In this document: piece by piece, positions 47,752 through 57,324 of the stretch | Layout: each line of letters starts with the position of its first letter | Numbering within the stretch: the first letter of the stretch is position 1 | From: Caulobacter segnis ATCC 21756 | GTDB lineage: Bacteria; Pseudomonadota; Alphaproteobacteria; Caulobacterales; Caulobacteraceae | Reading direction: 5' to 3' | DNA: 64,000 nt | Assembly: GCF_000092285.1 (NCBI RefSeq) | Contig: NC_014100.1 | Span: 1,736,001 to 1,800,000, forward strand | Translations under genes and position numbers: made by a program | Notes under the pieces: generated by a model | The model's input: the letters and a program-made list of their open reading frames with translations, nothing else | Databases searched by the model: none | What the model was told of the DNA's origin: nothing

Positions 47752-47904
47752 AAAATCCTCCCCCCATGGGGGAGGCGGTCCCCACGGGTCGCGCGAAGCG
47801 CGCGCCCGAGGGTAAACTCCGGACCGGAGGGGGGCGTGGCCGGCTCGGCAGGACTTCCCCCTCCGCCCGCTTCGCGGACACCTCCCCCACGGGGGGAGGA
47901 TTTT
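47752..47904. repeat. intergenic inverted-repeat element
   Basis: Terminal arms AAAATCCTCCCCCC (47752-47765) and GGGGGGAGGATTTT (47891-47904) bracket a GC-rich interior with further short inversions, such as GCGCG stretches. It differs from the element at 16410. It lies right after the alkaline phosphatase gene and would fold strongly as RNA or DNA. Confidence 0.8.
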
Positions 47905-48448
47905 ACGAGCGTTCGCGGCGCTCTATGATCCGCGTAGACGGAATCGAACCAAGAGATTTCAACGACTTTTCACTTTTACACGCCGCTGGATCATCCGCGT
48001 TCAAACCCCGCTCATACTGATCTCACCCGATAGCGCGGAAGGGACGTCCGGCCGGCGATCGTGACGGCTGTCGGGGGTGGTCGAGCGGGACGCGCTCGCC
48101 GGTCTTCTTTCGGGAAGGCGTCTTCGCGGCGGATCCAGGAGCAGGCTCCCTGAAATATCGGGACGAAGCCCTGGCGGCGAAGGCATAGGCGACGCGGCAG
48201 GTCCGGGCTGAAATCGCCCGGGCGTTCCGGGACCGGGGTCGTCGCCCCGGCCCGCCCGTCGGGGGCCTCTTTCGGAAGCGGGTTAAAACCCCGCGAGTCG
48301 AGGGCTCACCGGATAACGGCCACGCGGAGCGTCTGGCTTCGTCGAAACGGTACACACACTTCAAACCTCCGGGCGTCGCCCGGGCGCTCCGCTTCCCTTT
48401 CCATCCCTTCAGCGGCATGCCGCGTGAGGATGACCAGCCGTGACCGTT
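47905..48448. other. unexplained hairpin-rich spacer between two phosphatase genes
   Basis: 544 bases without a supported gene. The left part (about 47925-48020) is AT-richer and holds GATCCGCG/GATCATCCGCG direct repeats and a TGGTTCGATTCC-like stretch on the minus strand (tRNA T-arm-like). The right part is very GC-rich with several perfect hairpins: CCGGGG..CCCCGG near 48233, CCCGGGC..GCCCGGG-like near 48355-48380, and an outer pair GCGGAGCG/CGCTCCGC at about 48335-48395. No tmRNA tag, RNase P P4 or SRP motif was found. A 131-codon minus-strand frame has no family signature. Confidence 0.4.
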
Positions 48449-49849
48449 CTACGCCTTCACCGTCGTCCACGGCCCCGTGATCGCCAAGGTCACGCCCGGG
48501 TTCTGCAGGTTCACGAACAGCGTGCCGCCGTCGGGCGAGAAGCAGGCGCCGGCGAACTCGGAATTGCCGGTGAAGACGTTGCGGGCCAGGGTGTAGATCT
48601 TGCCCTGGGGCGTCACGCCGCGCAGGTGGTTGCGCAGAGTGTCCGAATAGCGGTCCTCGCAGACGATCACGTGGCCCCAGGGCGCGACGACCAGGTTGTC
48701 GGCGTAGTCGAGCACGCGATCGTTCTGGCTCTCCACGAACAACTGCAGCTTGCCGGGCTGGTCCCTCTCACCGGCCTGGCCTTCCATGGCCGACGGGACA
48801 TAGCGGAAGATCTGGCCCGAACCGGCCGCGCCGCCGGCGGTGCAGGCGAAATAGAGCTCGCCCTGGCCGAAGAACACGCCTTCGCCCCGGCAGAAGACCG
48901 CCGCGCCCTTCGCGTGACCGCGCCGGCGCAGGTCGTCATACGGGTTGTCGACGCCGTCCAGGTCGATCCAGCGCGCCGCCTTCCAGCCGCCGATGGGGAA
49001 GGTCTTTTCCTCCTGGTTACGGGTGTCGCCGCCTTCGGGAGCATCCGTCAGCCCCAAGGCTTGCAAACGGCCGCCCGCGGCCAGGTTGCGGCGGTCATTC
49101 GGCAGGAAACGGTAGAAGAGGCCGTCGGCGACGTCCTCGGTCAGGTAGACGACGCCCGTGCGGGGATCGATGCAGGCGGCTTCGTGCTTGAAGCGGCCCA
49201 GGCCCTTCAGGGCGACGGGCTCGACGAGGCCGACGTGGGCCGACGGCACCTCGAACACCCAGCCGTGATCCTTGCCGACCTCGAGCCCCGCCTCCAGCGT
49301 CGTCTCCTCGCAGGTCAGCCAGGAGCCCCACGGCGTGACGCCGCCGCAGCAGTTGATCAGCGTGCCGGCCAGGGAGAGGTGCTGGCGTTCGGTCTGGCCA
49401 GTCTTCAGGTTGTAGAGCTGGGTGGTCGTGCCGCCGGGCAGGGGGCGCTGGCCGTTCTGGAAGTCCCAGACCTTGGAGCGGTCGATGCGATCGATCAGGC
49501 GCTCGCTCAGGCCGAAGGCCCCGTTGTGGATGTCGCTGACCGAAAGCTCGTGGTTGCGGACCAGCAGGACCCGCTCGGCGTCGACGGCGAAACAACCCAT
49601 GCCATCGGCCTTGCCGGGGACCAGCAGGCCGTCGCTCATCGTCTCGCCGGCCTGGGAGATGACCTGGTAGCGGAAGCCCGGCGGCAGGTCGATCATGCCT
49701 TTCGGATCGGGGACCAACGCGCCATAGCCTTGGACCTCGTTCAGATAGGTCTCGGCCTCGACGGCGTCTTCCTGCGCGCGAGCGGAGAAGGCGGCGAAGG
49801 CCAGGCTGGTGGCGGTTGCGCCCAGGAAGCCGCGGCGGGAGAAGGTCAT
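48449..49849 (-). CDS. PhoX-like phosphatase (DUF839), Tat-exported
   Basis: A 466-residue protein. The N-terminus SRRGFLGATATSLAFAAFSARA is a clear Tat signal (SRRxFLG). The body is the beta-propeller-like DUF839 family with GRFKHEAACIDPRTGVVYLTED, CCGGVTPWGSWLTCEETT and GLFYRFLPN. PhoX enzymes are Ca/Fe-dependent alkaline phosphatases. Whether this member has that activity cannot be read from the sequence. Convergent orientation with the PhoA-type gene across a repeat suggests a phosphate-linked locus. Confidence 0.85.
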   Translation of the reverse strand: MTFSRRGFLGATATSLAFAAFSARAQEDAVEAETYLNEVQGYGALVPDPKGMIDLPPGFRYQVISQAGETMSDGLLVPGKADGMGCFAVDAERVLLVRNHELSVSDIHNGAFGLSERLIDRIDRSKVWDFQNGQRPLPGGTTTQLYNLKTGQTERQHLSLAGTLINCCGGVTPWGSWLTCEETTLEAGLEVGKDHGWVFEVPSAHVGLVEPVALKGLGRFKHEAACIDPRTGVVYLTEDVADGLFYRFLPNDRRNLAAGGRLQALGLTDAPEGGDTRNQEEKTFPIGGWKAARWIDLDGVDNPYDDLRRRGHAKGAAVFCRGEGVFFGQGELYFACTAGGAAGSGQIFRYVPSAMEGQAGERDQPGKLQLFVESQNDRVLDYADNLVVAPWGHVIVCEDRYSDTLRNHLRGVTPQGKIYTLARNVFTGNSEFAGACFSPDGGTLFVNLQNPGVTLAITGPWTTVKA

Positions 49850-49990
49850 GGAACGCCCCTGTTAGGATGTAACGCCGAGCGCTATGCACGCCTTTCATGA
49901 CGGTTTGAGCACAAGGGTGCGGTATCATGTTACCGCATTCCTTACGGCATTGTTTTTATTCAGTTTTGTAAGTTTCTGGCGTCATGGTTG

Positions 49991-50019
49991 TTGACAGGCG
50001 GCGAACCCTTCCGTACATG
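49991..50019 (+). promoter_or_regulatory. sigma-70-like promoter of rplM-rpsI
   Basis: TTGACA -35 (49991-49996), 17-base spacer and TACATG -10 (50014-50019), 67 bases before the rplM ATG, preceded by an AT-rich (UP-like) stretch at 49950-49975. Confidence 0.6.
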
Positions 50020-50085
50020 CCGCGCCTCACACGGACGAAACCGGATTTCTCGGGGTCGGACGCCTAGAAATTACGGATCAATCCC

Positions 50086-50559
50086 ATGCAGAAGATCACG
50101 GCTTCCTTGAAGCCAGCCGAGGTCGAGAAGAAGTGGATCGTGGTCGACGCCCAGGACGCCGTTGTCGGCCGTCTGGCTTCGTTCATCGCCATGCGTCTTC
50201 GCGGCAAGCACCGTCCTGACTACACCCCGCACGTCGACTGCGGCGACTTCGTCGTCGTGATCAACGCCGACAAGGTGAAGTTCACCGGCAAGAAGCTGGA
50301 CGACAAGGTCTACTATCGTCACACCGGTCACCCGGGCGGCATCAAGGAAACCACCCCCCGCAAGGTGCTGGGCGGCAAGTTCCCGGAACGCGTCCTGGAG
50401 AAGGCTGTCGAGCGCATGCTGCCCAAGGAGAGCCCGCTGGCTCGCAAGCAGCTGACCCACCTGCTCATCTACAACAACGGTGAGCACCCGCACCAAGCGC
50501 AAAACCCCGAAGTCGTCGACTTCGCGGGCCGCAACGCCAAGAACATCCGGAGCCTCTAA
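50086..50559 (+). CDS. rplM: 50S ribosomal protein L13
   Basis: A 157-residue large-subunit protein binding early in assembly. Motifs are [57 protein letters not shown] and [15 protein letters not shown]. rpsI follows after 3 bases, the universal L13-S9 pair. The region upstream is shared with the divergent phoX-like gene. Confidence 0.98.
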   Translation: MQKITASLKPAEVEKKWIVVDAQDAVVGRLASFIAMRLRGKHRPDYTPHVDCGDFVVVINADKVKFTGKKLDDKVYYRHTGHPGGIKETTPRKVLGGKFPERVLEKAVERMLPKESPLARKQLTHLLIYNNGEHPHQAQNPEVVDFAGRNAKNIRSL

Positions 50560-50562
50560 GCT

Positions 50563-51036
50563 ATGACTGACGCTCAAGGCTTTGACGCGCTGGCCAGCCT
50601 GTCCAGCAACCCGGAAGCGGCCGCTCCGGCCGAACCGAAGATCGACGCCCAAGGCCGCGCCTACGCGACCGGCAAGCGCAAGAACGCGATCGCTCGCGTC
50701 TGGATCAAGCCGGGCAAGGGCTCGATCACGATCAACGGTCGTGACCAGGAAGTCTACTTCGCCCGTCCGGTGCTGCGCATGATGATCGCCCAGCCGCTGG
50801 AAGTGACCGATCGCCTCGGTCAATTCGACGTCGTCGTGACCGTGGAAGGCTCGGGCCTGTCGGGTCAAGCCGGCGCCATCCGTCACGGCCTGTCGAAGGC
50901 TCTGACCTACTACGAGCCCGGTCTGCGCCCGGTCCTGAAGCCGCACGGCTTCCTGACCCGCGACAGCCGCGTCGTCGAGCGTAAGAAGTACGGCAAGGCC
51001 AAGGCCCGCCGCAGCTTCCAGTTCTCGAAGCGCTAA
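50563..51036 (+). CDS. rpsI: 30S ribosomal protein S9
   Basis: A 157-residue small-subunit protein. An N-terminal ~28-residue extension common in alphaproteobacteria precedes the core: [36 protein letters not shown] and the basic tail [18 protein letters not shown] reaching the P-site tRNA. Cotranscribed with rplM and closed by the terminator at 51061-51092. Confidence 0.98.
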   Translation: MTDAQGFDALASLSSNPEAAAPAEPKIDAQGRAYATGKRKNAIARVWIKPGKGSITINGRDQEVYFARPVLRMMIAQPLEVTDRLGQFDVVVTVEGSGLSGQAGAIRHGLSKALTYYEPGLRPVLKPHGFLTRDSRVVERKKYGKAKARRSFQFSKR

Positions 51037-51060
51037 ACGCGGTTCGTACGCGTTTGGAAG

Positions 51061-51092
51061 AGGGCGCTTCGGGTCTCCGAAGCGCCCTTTTT
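51061..51092 (+). terminator. terminator after rpsI
   Basis: A perfect 12-bp stem AGGGCGCTTCGG (51061-51072) with CCGAAGCGCCCT (51077-51088) and a run of T to 51092. Confidence 0.92.
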
Positions 51093-51132
51093 CTTGGTCT
51101 TTTTCCTGTTCTGTCTGGATCGGAGTCCGCCC

Positions 51133-52086
51133 ATGGCGAGCGCCCCCAAGGTCTTCATCGACGGCGAAGCCGGCACCACCGGCCTGCAGATCCGCGAGCG
51201 CCTTCTGGCCCGCGGCGATCTCCAGCTGGTCTCGATCGATCCCGACAAGCGCAAGGACCCGGCCGCGCGCGCCGAGATGCTGAACGGCGCGGACGCGGTG
51301 ATCCTGTGCCTGCCCGACGACGCGGCCAAGGAAGCCGTGTCGCTGGTGACCAATCCCGACACGGTGATCATCGACGCCTCGACGGCCTATCGCACGGCCG
51401 AGGATTGGACCTATGGCTTCGCCGAGCTCGACAAGGATCAGCGCGGCAAGATCGCCGCGTCCAAGCGGATCTCCAATCCCGGCTGCTATCCGACCGGCGC
51501 GATCGCCCTGACGCGGCCGCTGGTCAGCGCGGGCGTCCTGCCGGCCGAGCTGCCGGTCTCGTACAACGCCGTCTCGGGCTACACCGGCGGCGGCAAGGCG
51601 ATGATCGCCCAGTTCGAGGACGAGAGCGCCCCGAACCATACCCGCGCGCCGTACTTCATCTACGGCCTGTCGCTGAGCCACAAGCATGTGCCGGAAATGC
51701 AGAAGCACGGCGGTCTGCTGACCCGTCCGATCTTCAGTCCGTCCGTGGGGCGGTACGCGCAGGGCATGATCGTCGAGCTGCCGCTGCACCTCTCAAGCCT
51801 GAACGGCGCGCCGTCGCTGGCCGACATCCACGCGACCCTCGACGACTATTACAAGGGCGAGGCGTTCGTCGAAGTGGCGTCGCTGGACGAGGCCAGGTCG
51901 CTGACCACGCTGGATCCGGAAGGCCTGAACGGCACCAACCGTCTAAAGCTTTTCGTGTTCGGCTCGGACGCTGGCGGCCAAGCCCGCTTGGTGGCGCTGC
52001 TCGACAACCTGGGTAAGGGCGCGTCGGGCGCGGCGGTTCAGAACCTGAACATCGCCTTGGGCTTGAAGGAAGACGCGGGCCTCTAG
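51133..52086 (+). CDS. argC: N-acetyl-gamma-glutamyl-phosphate reductase (short type)
   Basis: A 317-residue enzyme of arginine synthesis, reducing N-acetylglutamyl phosphate with NADPH. The N-terminal motif [18 protein letters not shown] and the short length identify the ArgC type 2 branch. The catalytic Cys118 is in [11 protein letters not shown], and [15 protein letters not shown] is conserved. ATG 51133 has GGAG upstream. Its TAG shares CTAG (52083-52086) with the convergent phaC stop. Confidence 0.96.
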   Translation: MASAPKVFIDGEAGTTGLQIRERLLARGDLQLVSIDPDKRKDPAARAEMLNGADAVILCLPDDAAKEAVSLVTNPDTVIIDASTAYRTAEDWTYGFAELDKDQRGKIAASKRISNPGCYPTGAIALTRPLVSAGVLPAELPVSYNAVSGYTGGGKAMIAQFEDESAPNHTRAPYFIYGLSLSHKHVPEMQKHGGLLTRPIFSPSVGRYAQGMIVELPLHLSSLNGAPSLADIHATLDDYYKGEAFVEVASLDEARSLTTLDPEGLNGTNRLKLFVFGSDAGGQARLVALLDNLGKGASGAAVQNLNIALGLKEDAGL

Positions 52087-54065
52087 CCCGCGTCCGCCGC
52101 GTTCGACTTCACCAGGACGAAGCTGCCCGGCGCATCCTCAAGCGGCTTCAGCTTGCCCTTGGCCGGATCGCGAGCCGGAACCTGGCCGCCGGAGCGCGCC
52201 TTCAGCCATTCGCCCCAATAGGGCCACCAGGATCCCGCGAACTCCTTGGCGCCGGCCTGCCAGACTTCGACCGACTCGCACTTCTGCTCATTGATCCAGT
52301 GCTGGTACTTGTTGGCGCCCGGCGGATTGATCACGCCGGCGATGTGGCCCGAACCCGCCATCATGAAGGTCACCGGGCCGCCGAACAGCTTGGCGCCCCG
52401 GAAGACGCTGCGGTACGGCGCGATGTGATCCTCCTTGGAGGACTGGACGAAGATCGGGATCTTCACCTTGGAAAGGTCCAGCCGCTCGCCGCCGATCGTC
52501 AGCTCGCCCTTGGCCAGGGCGTTATCCTTGTAGAAGTTGCGCAGATAAAACAGGTGCAGCGCCTTGGGCATCCGCGTCTGGTCGGCGTTCCAGAACAGCA
52601 GGTCGAACGGCCTAGGCTCCTTGCCCATCAAATAGTTGCTGACGAAGAACGACCAGATCAGGTCGTTGCCACGCAGGGCGTTGAAGGTGTCGGCCATCGA
52701 CTGGCTGGGCAGGAATCCGCCGGCCTGGTCCATCTGCTGCTCGATCGAGCGCAGCCACTCCTCGTTGGTGAACAGCAGCAGGTCACCGGCCTCGGCGAAG
52801 TCCTGCTGGGCGGCGAAGAAGGTGGCCGAGTTGATCCGGTTGTCGCCGCGCGCGGCCATGTGGGCCAGAGCGACCGAGAGCAGGGTGCCGCCGATGCAGT
52901 AGCCGACCGTGTTGACCTTATCGACGCCGCACTGGGTCATGACCTGATGGGTGGCGTCATAGACGCCCTCGATCATGTAGTCCTCGAAGGTCTTGTCGGC
53001 GAGCTCTTGGTCGGGATTGACCCAAGAGGCGACGAAGACCGTGAACCCCTGGCCGGTCAGCCAGCGGATCATCGAGTTCTCGGGGCGCAGGTCCAGGATG
53101 TAGAATTTGTTGATCCACGGCGGGAAGATCAGAAGCGGGATTTCGCAGACCGTCTCGGTCGTCGGATCGAACTGCAGGAGCTGCAAGATGTCATTCTGGT
53201 AGACGACCTTGCCTGGGGCGGTGGCGACATTCTCGCCGACCTTGAACTTGGCGAGATCCGTCTGGCTGATCGCCAATTGCCCGCCGCCGCGCTCGAGATC
53301 CGCGGCGAAGTTCTCCATCCCGCGGACGATGCTCTCGCCCTGGGTTTGAACGGCCTCGCGCAGGGCGGCCGGATTGGACATTAGGAAGTTCGACGGCGAG
53401 AAGGCGTCGGTCAGCATCTTGGTGAAGAACTCGACCCGTCGCTTGGTCGCCGGATCAACGCCGTCCACCCCCGCCACCAGGCTGTTCAGCCAGTTCGACG
53501 ACAGCAGGTAGGACTGCTTCATCATGTCGAACATCGGGTTCGAGGCCCAGTCGGGGTCGTTGAATCGCTTGTCGCCGGGGGCCGGCGACACGACGGGTTG
53601 GACTTCCTCGCCGGCCGCGCGGCGGGCCGCGGACTGCCAGAGGTCCATGTAGCGGCTGAACAGATCGGCCTGGGCCCGCATCAGGCGGTCGGGCTGAGCG
53701 GCGAGGCGGGTCATCACCTCGTTCAGCGCCGGCGCGACGTGGAAGGGATCGGGCGTCAAGGCGGCTGGCCTGTCGGCCTGACGCAAGGCGGCCTCGGCGA
53801 TCGCGCCTTGGGCGGTGACCGCGGCGCGCGCCAGGTTGGCCGACAGGGTCTCGACCAGCTTCACCTGCTCCGGCGACAGCAAGGTGTCGAACGCGGGGTG
53901 AGGCGGCGTAGCGCTCGCCGAGGGATTCGGCGGCTCTGTCCTGGGCGGCGGCTGGGTGGCGGTCTCGGGCGAAGACGCTGTCTTGGACTGAACCTTCGAC
54001 GGACTCTTGTCGGTCTTGGGGGCGGCTTTCTTCTTGGGCTTAGGGGCGGCCTTCGCCGTGGCCAT
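52083..54065 (-). CDS. phaC: class I poly-beta-hydroxyalkanoate synthase
   Basis: A 660-residue granule-surface enzyme polymerising 3-hydroxyacyl-CoA. The lipase-like box is GYCIGGT with catalytic C390; the Asp is in [12 protein letters not shown] and the His in [23 protein letters not shown] near the C-terminus is family-typical. The ATG at 54065 has GGAGG upstream. The first ~65 residues are a Lys/Ala/Pro/Ser-rich, histone H1-like tail absent from standard PhaC. Confidence 0.95.
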   Translation of the reverse strand: MATAKAAPKPKKKAAPKTDKSPSKVQSKTASSPETATQPPPRTEPPNPSASATPPHPAFDTLLSPEQVKLVETLSANLARAAVTAQGAIAEAALRQADRPAALTPDPFHVAPALNEVMTRLAAQPDRLMRAQADLFSRYMDLWQSAARRAAGEEVQPVVSPAPGDKRFNDPDWASNPMFDMMKQSYLLSSNWLNSLVAGVDGVDPATKRRVEFFTKMLTDAFSPSNFLMSNPAALREAVQTQGESIVRGMENFAADLERGGGQLAISQTDLAKFKVGENVATAPGKVVYQNDILQLLQFDPTTETVCEIPLLIFPPWINKFYILDLRPENSMIRWLTGQGFTVFVASWVNPDQELADKTFEDYMIEGVYDATHQVMTQCGVDKVNTVGYCIGGTLLSVALAHMAARGDNRINSATFFAAQQDFAEAGDLLLFTNEEWLRSIEQQMDQAGGFLPSQSMADTFNALRGNDLIWSFFVSNYLMGKEPRPFDLLFWNADQTRMPKALHLFYLRNFYKDNALAKGELTIGGERLDLSKVKIPIFVQSSKEDHIAPYRSVFRGAKLFGGPVTFMMAGSGHIAGVINPPGANKYQHWINEQKCESVEVWQAGAKEFAGSWWPYWGEWLKARSGGQVPARDPAKGKLKPLEDAPGSFVLVKSNAADAG

Positions 54066-54154
54066 GAGGTTTCCTCCGCTTGTCCAAAGCCATTCGCGAA
54101 AAGCGACGTTGAACGCCTTCCGCTCGCCGCGATCATCGCATAAGACCAGAACCA

Positions 54155-54595
54155 ATGAACGGCGAAACCCGCAAAATCCTGCGCTTCGGTCTTATCGTCG
54201 GCTTCGCGGCCGGCGCGAGCGCCTGCGCCAGCCCGTTCAAGACCGCGCCTGTTGATCCCAGCTCGCCTGTGGCCGCTGCCGTCGCCAGCGCCGCCAAGAC
54301 CAAGGGGCCGCGTCGCAAGCTCTCCGAGATTCCGGCGATCCCCAGCGACATTCCGAGCGCCGATCAGATTCGTACGGCCGTCGCCCAACAGGAGGCCGCT
54401 GGCGCCGCCGTGACGCGCGCCACCGCGCCGTCGACCTGGGAGCTCAAGGAAACCGAGTCCTACGCCGCCAAGGCGCGCCGTGAGGCGACCCCGCCGGCCT
54501 TCGAAGCGCCGACGGACACCGACCGCGCCAACACCGAAGCCTTCGCTCGCGCAGCGCGCGGCCGAGCTAGCGCGCCTCCGTCACAGCCCCAATAG
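54155..54595 (+). CDS. hypothetical lipoprotein
   Basis: A 146-residue protein I do not recognise. The N-terminus FGLIVGFAAGASACASPF is a lipoprotein signal with lipobox SAC. The rest is low-complexity, with charged and Ala-rich segments (RRKLSEIPAIPSDIPSADQI, ESYAAKARREATPPAF) and no enzyme motif. It is divergent from phaC by 89 bases and lies 109 bases before the aminotransferase. The gene is supported by codon bias and the intact signal only. Confidence 0.7.
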   Translation: MNGETRKILRFGLIVGFAAGASACASPFKTAPVDPSSPVAAAVASAAKTKGPRRKLSEIPAIPSDIPSADQIRTAVAQQEAAGAAVTRATAPSTWELKETESYAAKARREATPPAFEAPTDTDRANTEAFARAARGRASAPPSQPQ

Positions 54596-54704
54596 GGCGA
54601 CGGAGGCATAATCTTCCTTGAACTGGCTTGGCTTGGCCCCGCTCGGGGTCTATCCATGCCCGACTTTCCGCTCCCAAAGCGCCGACGCGGCGCAACGAGC
54701 CGTC

Positions 54705-55925
54705 ATGAGCACCGATTTTCATCGTATCCGCCGTCTTCCGCCCTACGTCTTCGAAGAGGTCAACAAGATCAAGGCGCGCCTCCGCGCCGAGGGAACGGAC
54801 ATCATCGACTTCGGCATGGGCAATCCCGACATGCCGACGCCGCAGCACATCGTCGATAAGCTGATCGAGACCGCCAAGGACCCCAAGGCCGGCCGCTACT
54901 CGGCCTCGAAGGGCATCCCGGGTCTGCGCAAGGCCATGGCCAACTATTATGGCCGCCGTTTCGGCGTGAAGCTGAACCCCGACACCGAGGTCATCGCGAC
55001 ACTTGGCTCGAAGGAAGGCTTCGCCAATCTCGCCCAGGCCCTGACGGGTCCTGGCGACGTGATCATCTGCCCGAACCCGGCCTATCCGATCCACGCCTTC
55101 GGCTTCATCATGGCCGGCGGTATCATCCGCCACGTGCCGGCGCTGTCGCCGGAGGAGTATCTCTCCAACATCAGCCGCGCGGTGAAGCACTCGGTGCCGC
55201 CGCCCAGCGTGCTGATCCTGTCCTATCCGTCGAACCCGACCGCCCAGTGGGTGGATCTCGACTTCTACAAGGACGCGATTGCGCTGGCCAAAAAGCACGA
55301 TCTGCTGGTGATCAGCGACGTGGCCTATGGCGAGATCTATTTCGACAACAACCCGCCGCCCTCGGTGCTGCAGGTCGATGGCGCCAAGGACATCGCCGTC
55401 GAGGTCAACTCGCTGTCGAAGACCTACGCCATGGCCGGCTGGCGCGTGGGCATGGTGGTCGGCAACAGCCGCATCTGCGCGGCCCTGGCGCGCGTGAAGT
55501 CTTATCTCGACTACGGCGCCTATACGCCGGTCCAGGTCGCCGCCGCCACGGCGCTGAACGGCCCCCAGGACTGCGTCGACGAGATCCGCGCCATCTACAA
55601 GAGCCGCCGCGACACTCTGATCAAGTCGATGCAGGGCGCGGGCTGGGACATCCCCAACCCGCCGGCCTCGATGTTCGCCTGGGCCAAGATCCCGGAACAA
55701 TATCGCGAGGCCGGCTCGATGCTGTTCTCGCGGTTGCTGATCGAGGAGGCTGGCGTCGCCGTCGCCCCCGGCATCGGCTTTGGCGAGTACGGCGAGGGCT
55801 ATGTTCGCATCGGCCTGGTCGAGAACGAGCACCGCATCCGCCAGGCCGCGCGCAACGTGAAGAAATTCATCGCCAACGCCGACTCCATCCTGGCCAAGGC
55901 CCACAACAAGATGGAACAGGCCTGA
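54705..55925 (+). CDS. class I/II PLP aminotransferase (AlaC / LL-diaminopimelate aminotransferase-like)
   Basis: A 406-residue PLP enzyme. It starts MSTDFHRIRRLPPYVFEEVNKIK; the ATG at 54705 is the first with family-like sequence. Motifs are IIDFGMGNPDMPTP, YSASKGIPGLRKAM, YPSNPTAQWVD and the Schiff-base Lys in NSLSKTYAMAGWRVGM. Such proteins are annotated as alanine- or LL-diaminopimelate-type transaminases. Placement directly before hom (37 bases) suggests a role in the aspartate/threonine-methionine family. The exact substrate is unproven. Confidence 0.9.
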   Translation: MSTDFHRIRRLPPYVFEEVNKIKARLRAEGTDIIDFGMGNPDMPTPQHIVDKLIETAKDPKAGRYSASKGIPGLRKAMANYYGRRFGVKLNPDTEVIATLGSKEGFANLAQALTGPGDVIICPNPAYPIHAFGFIMAGGIIRHVPALSPEEYLSNISRAVKHSVPPPSVLILSYPSNPTAQWVDLDFYKDAIALAKKHDLLVISDVAYGEIYFDNNPPPSVLQVDGAKDIAVEVNSLSKTYAMAGWRVGMVVGNSRICAALARVKSYLDYGAYTPVQVAAATALNGPQDCVDEIRAIYKSRRDTLIKSMQGAGWDIPNPPASMFAWAKIPEQYREAGSMLFSRLLIEEAGVAVAPGIGFGEYGEGYVRIGLVENEHRIRQAARNVKKFIANADSILAKAHNKMEQA

Positions 55926-55962
55926 GGCAGGCCTTTCCCGACGGCGTAACGAGGATTCGAAG

Positions 55963-57252
55963 ATGACGAACAAGACCTGGCGCGTCGGTGTCGCGGGCCT
56001 GGGCACCGTGGGCGGCGGCCTTCTGCAGTTCCTGGCCGAACGTCCTGGGTTCGCGCCCGCTGGCGACAAGGCGGTCGTGACCGCGGTCTCGGCCCGGTCC
56101 AAGTCGCGCCCGCGCACGGTCGACATCTCCAACCTCGCCTGGTTCGACGATCCGGTGGCCCTGGCCGGCTCGCCGGACGTCGATCTCTTCGTCGAGCTGA
56201 TCGGCGGCTCGGACGGCCCGGCCAAGGCCGCCGTCGAAACCGCCCTGAAGTCCGGCAAGCCGGTGGTCACCGCCAACAAGGCTCTGATCGCCGTGCACGG
56301 CGCGGAGCTGGCCGCTCTGGCCGAATCCCAGGGCGTGCCGCTGTTGTTCGAAGCGGCCGTCATGGGCGGCACCCCGGCCGTGAAGATGCTGCGCGAGGCG
56401 ATGGTCGGCGACGACGTTGTCAGCGTGGCGGGCATCCTCAACGGCACCTGCAACTTCATCCTCTCGGAGATGGAGAAGACCGGCCGCTCGTTCGCCGACG
56501 TGCTGCGTGAAGCGCAGGGCCTGGGCTACGCCGAGGCCGATCCGACCATGGACGTCGGCGGCTTCGACGCCGGCCACAAGATCAGCATCCTGGCCGCCCT
56601 GGCCTTCGGCTGCGCCCCCAACTTCGAAGCGGCCGAGATCGAAGGCATCAGCGACGTCGACCTGCTCGACATCAAGCTGGCCAAGGACCTGGGTTATCGC
56701 ATCAAGCTGATCGCCGGCGCGGCCAAGGCCGAGGACGGCGTCGCGGTTAAGGTCCATCCCTCGCTGGTGCCGCTGGATCATCCGCTGGCCCAGGCAGGCG
56801 GCGCGCTGAACGCCCTGTTCATCGAGGGCACGCGGATCGGCCGCATCTTCATCCAAGGGCCGGGCGCGGGCGCGGGGCCTACGGCGGCCGCCGTGGCCGC
56901 CGACATCGCCGACGTGATGACCCGCGCCGTGCGTCCGGTCTTCCAGGCGCCGGCCGGAGACCTCAAGCCGTTCATCGCGATCGATCCGGCCCGCGCGGTG
57001 GGCAAGGCTTATCTCAGGATCATGGTCCAGGACCAGCCCGGCGTGATCGCGGCGATCTCGGAAACCCTGGCTGAATGCGGCGTCTCGATCGACAGCTTCC
57101 TGCAAAAGCCCATCGAAGGCGCGGGCGGCGTGCCGATCGTGCTCGTTACCCATGCGACCCCGGAATCGAAGCTTCTGGATGCGATTAGCCGCATCGAAAA
57201 GCTGCAGACCGTGCTAGAGCGTCCCCGCCTTCTGCGCGTCGCGCGCATCTAA
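55963..57252 (+). CDS. hom: homoserine dehydrogenase
   Basis: A 429-residue NAD(P)-dependent enzyme reducing aspartate semialdehyde to homoserine for threonine and methionine. The Rossmann start is VGVAGLGTVGGGLLQ. The catalytic domain shows GTPAVKMLREAM, GILNGTCNFILSEME and AEADPTMDVGGFDA. A C-terminal ACT domain (about 345-429, LRIMVQDQPGVIAAISETLAE) implies allosteric control by an amino acid. Cotranscription with the upstream aminotransferase is likely. Confidence 0.96.
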   Translation: MTNKTWRVGVAGLGTVGGGLLQFLAERPGFAPAGDKAVVTAVSARSKSRPRTVDISNLAWFDDPVALAGSPDVDLFVELIGGSDGPAKAAVETALKSGKPVVTANKALIAVHGAELAALAESQGVPLLFEAAVMGGTPAVKMLREAMVGDDVVSVAGILNGTCNFILSEMEKTGRSFADVLREAQGLGYAEADPTMDVGGFDAGHKISILAALAFGCAPNFEAAEIEGISDVDLLDIKLAKDLGYRIKLIAGAAKAEDGVAVKVHPSLVPLDHPLAQAGGALNALFIEGTRIGRIFIQGPGAGAGPTAAAVAADIADVMTRAVRPVFQAPAGDLKPFIAIDPARAVGKAYLRIMVQDQPGVIAAISETLAECGVSIDSFLQKPIEGAGGVPIVLVTHATPESKLLDAISRIEKLQTVLERPRLLRVARI

Positions 57253-57324
57253 AGACCTGGGAATCCAGGCGCCGAGGGCGACATTGGGAACTAGGCCTCC
57301 GGCTGCGGGGGCTAGGAGAAACGG

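Noticed and set aside
46206..47753. 515-codon minus-strand open frame
   Set aside because: Antisense to the alkaline phosphatase with full catalytic motifs on the plus strand.
48023..48418. 131-codon minus-strand frame in the orphan spacer
   Set aside because: No family signature, Arg-rich, coincides with hairpins; kept as an unexplained region rather than a gene.
47905..48448. tmRNA, RNase P RNA or tRNA in the orphan spacer
   Set aside because: A GGTTCGATTCC stretch and TTTCGACG appear, but there is no tag ORF (such as ...AVAA-stop), no RNase P P4 core and the T-stem does not pair.
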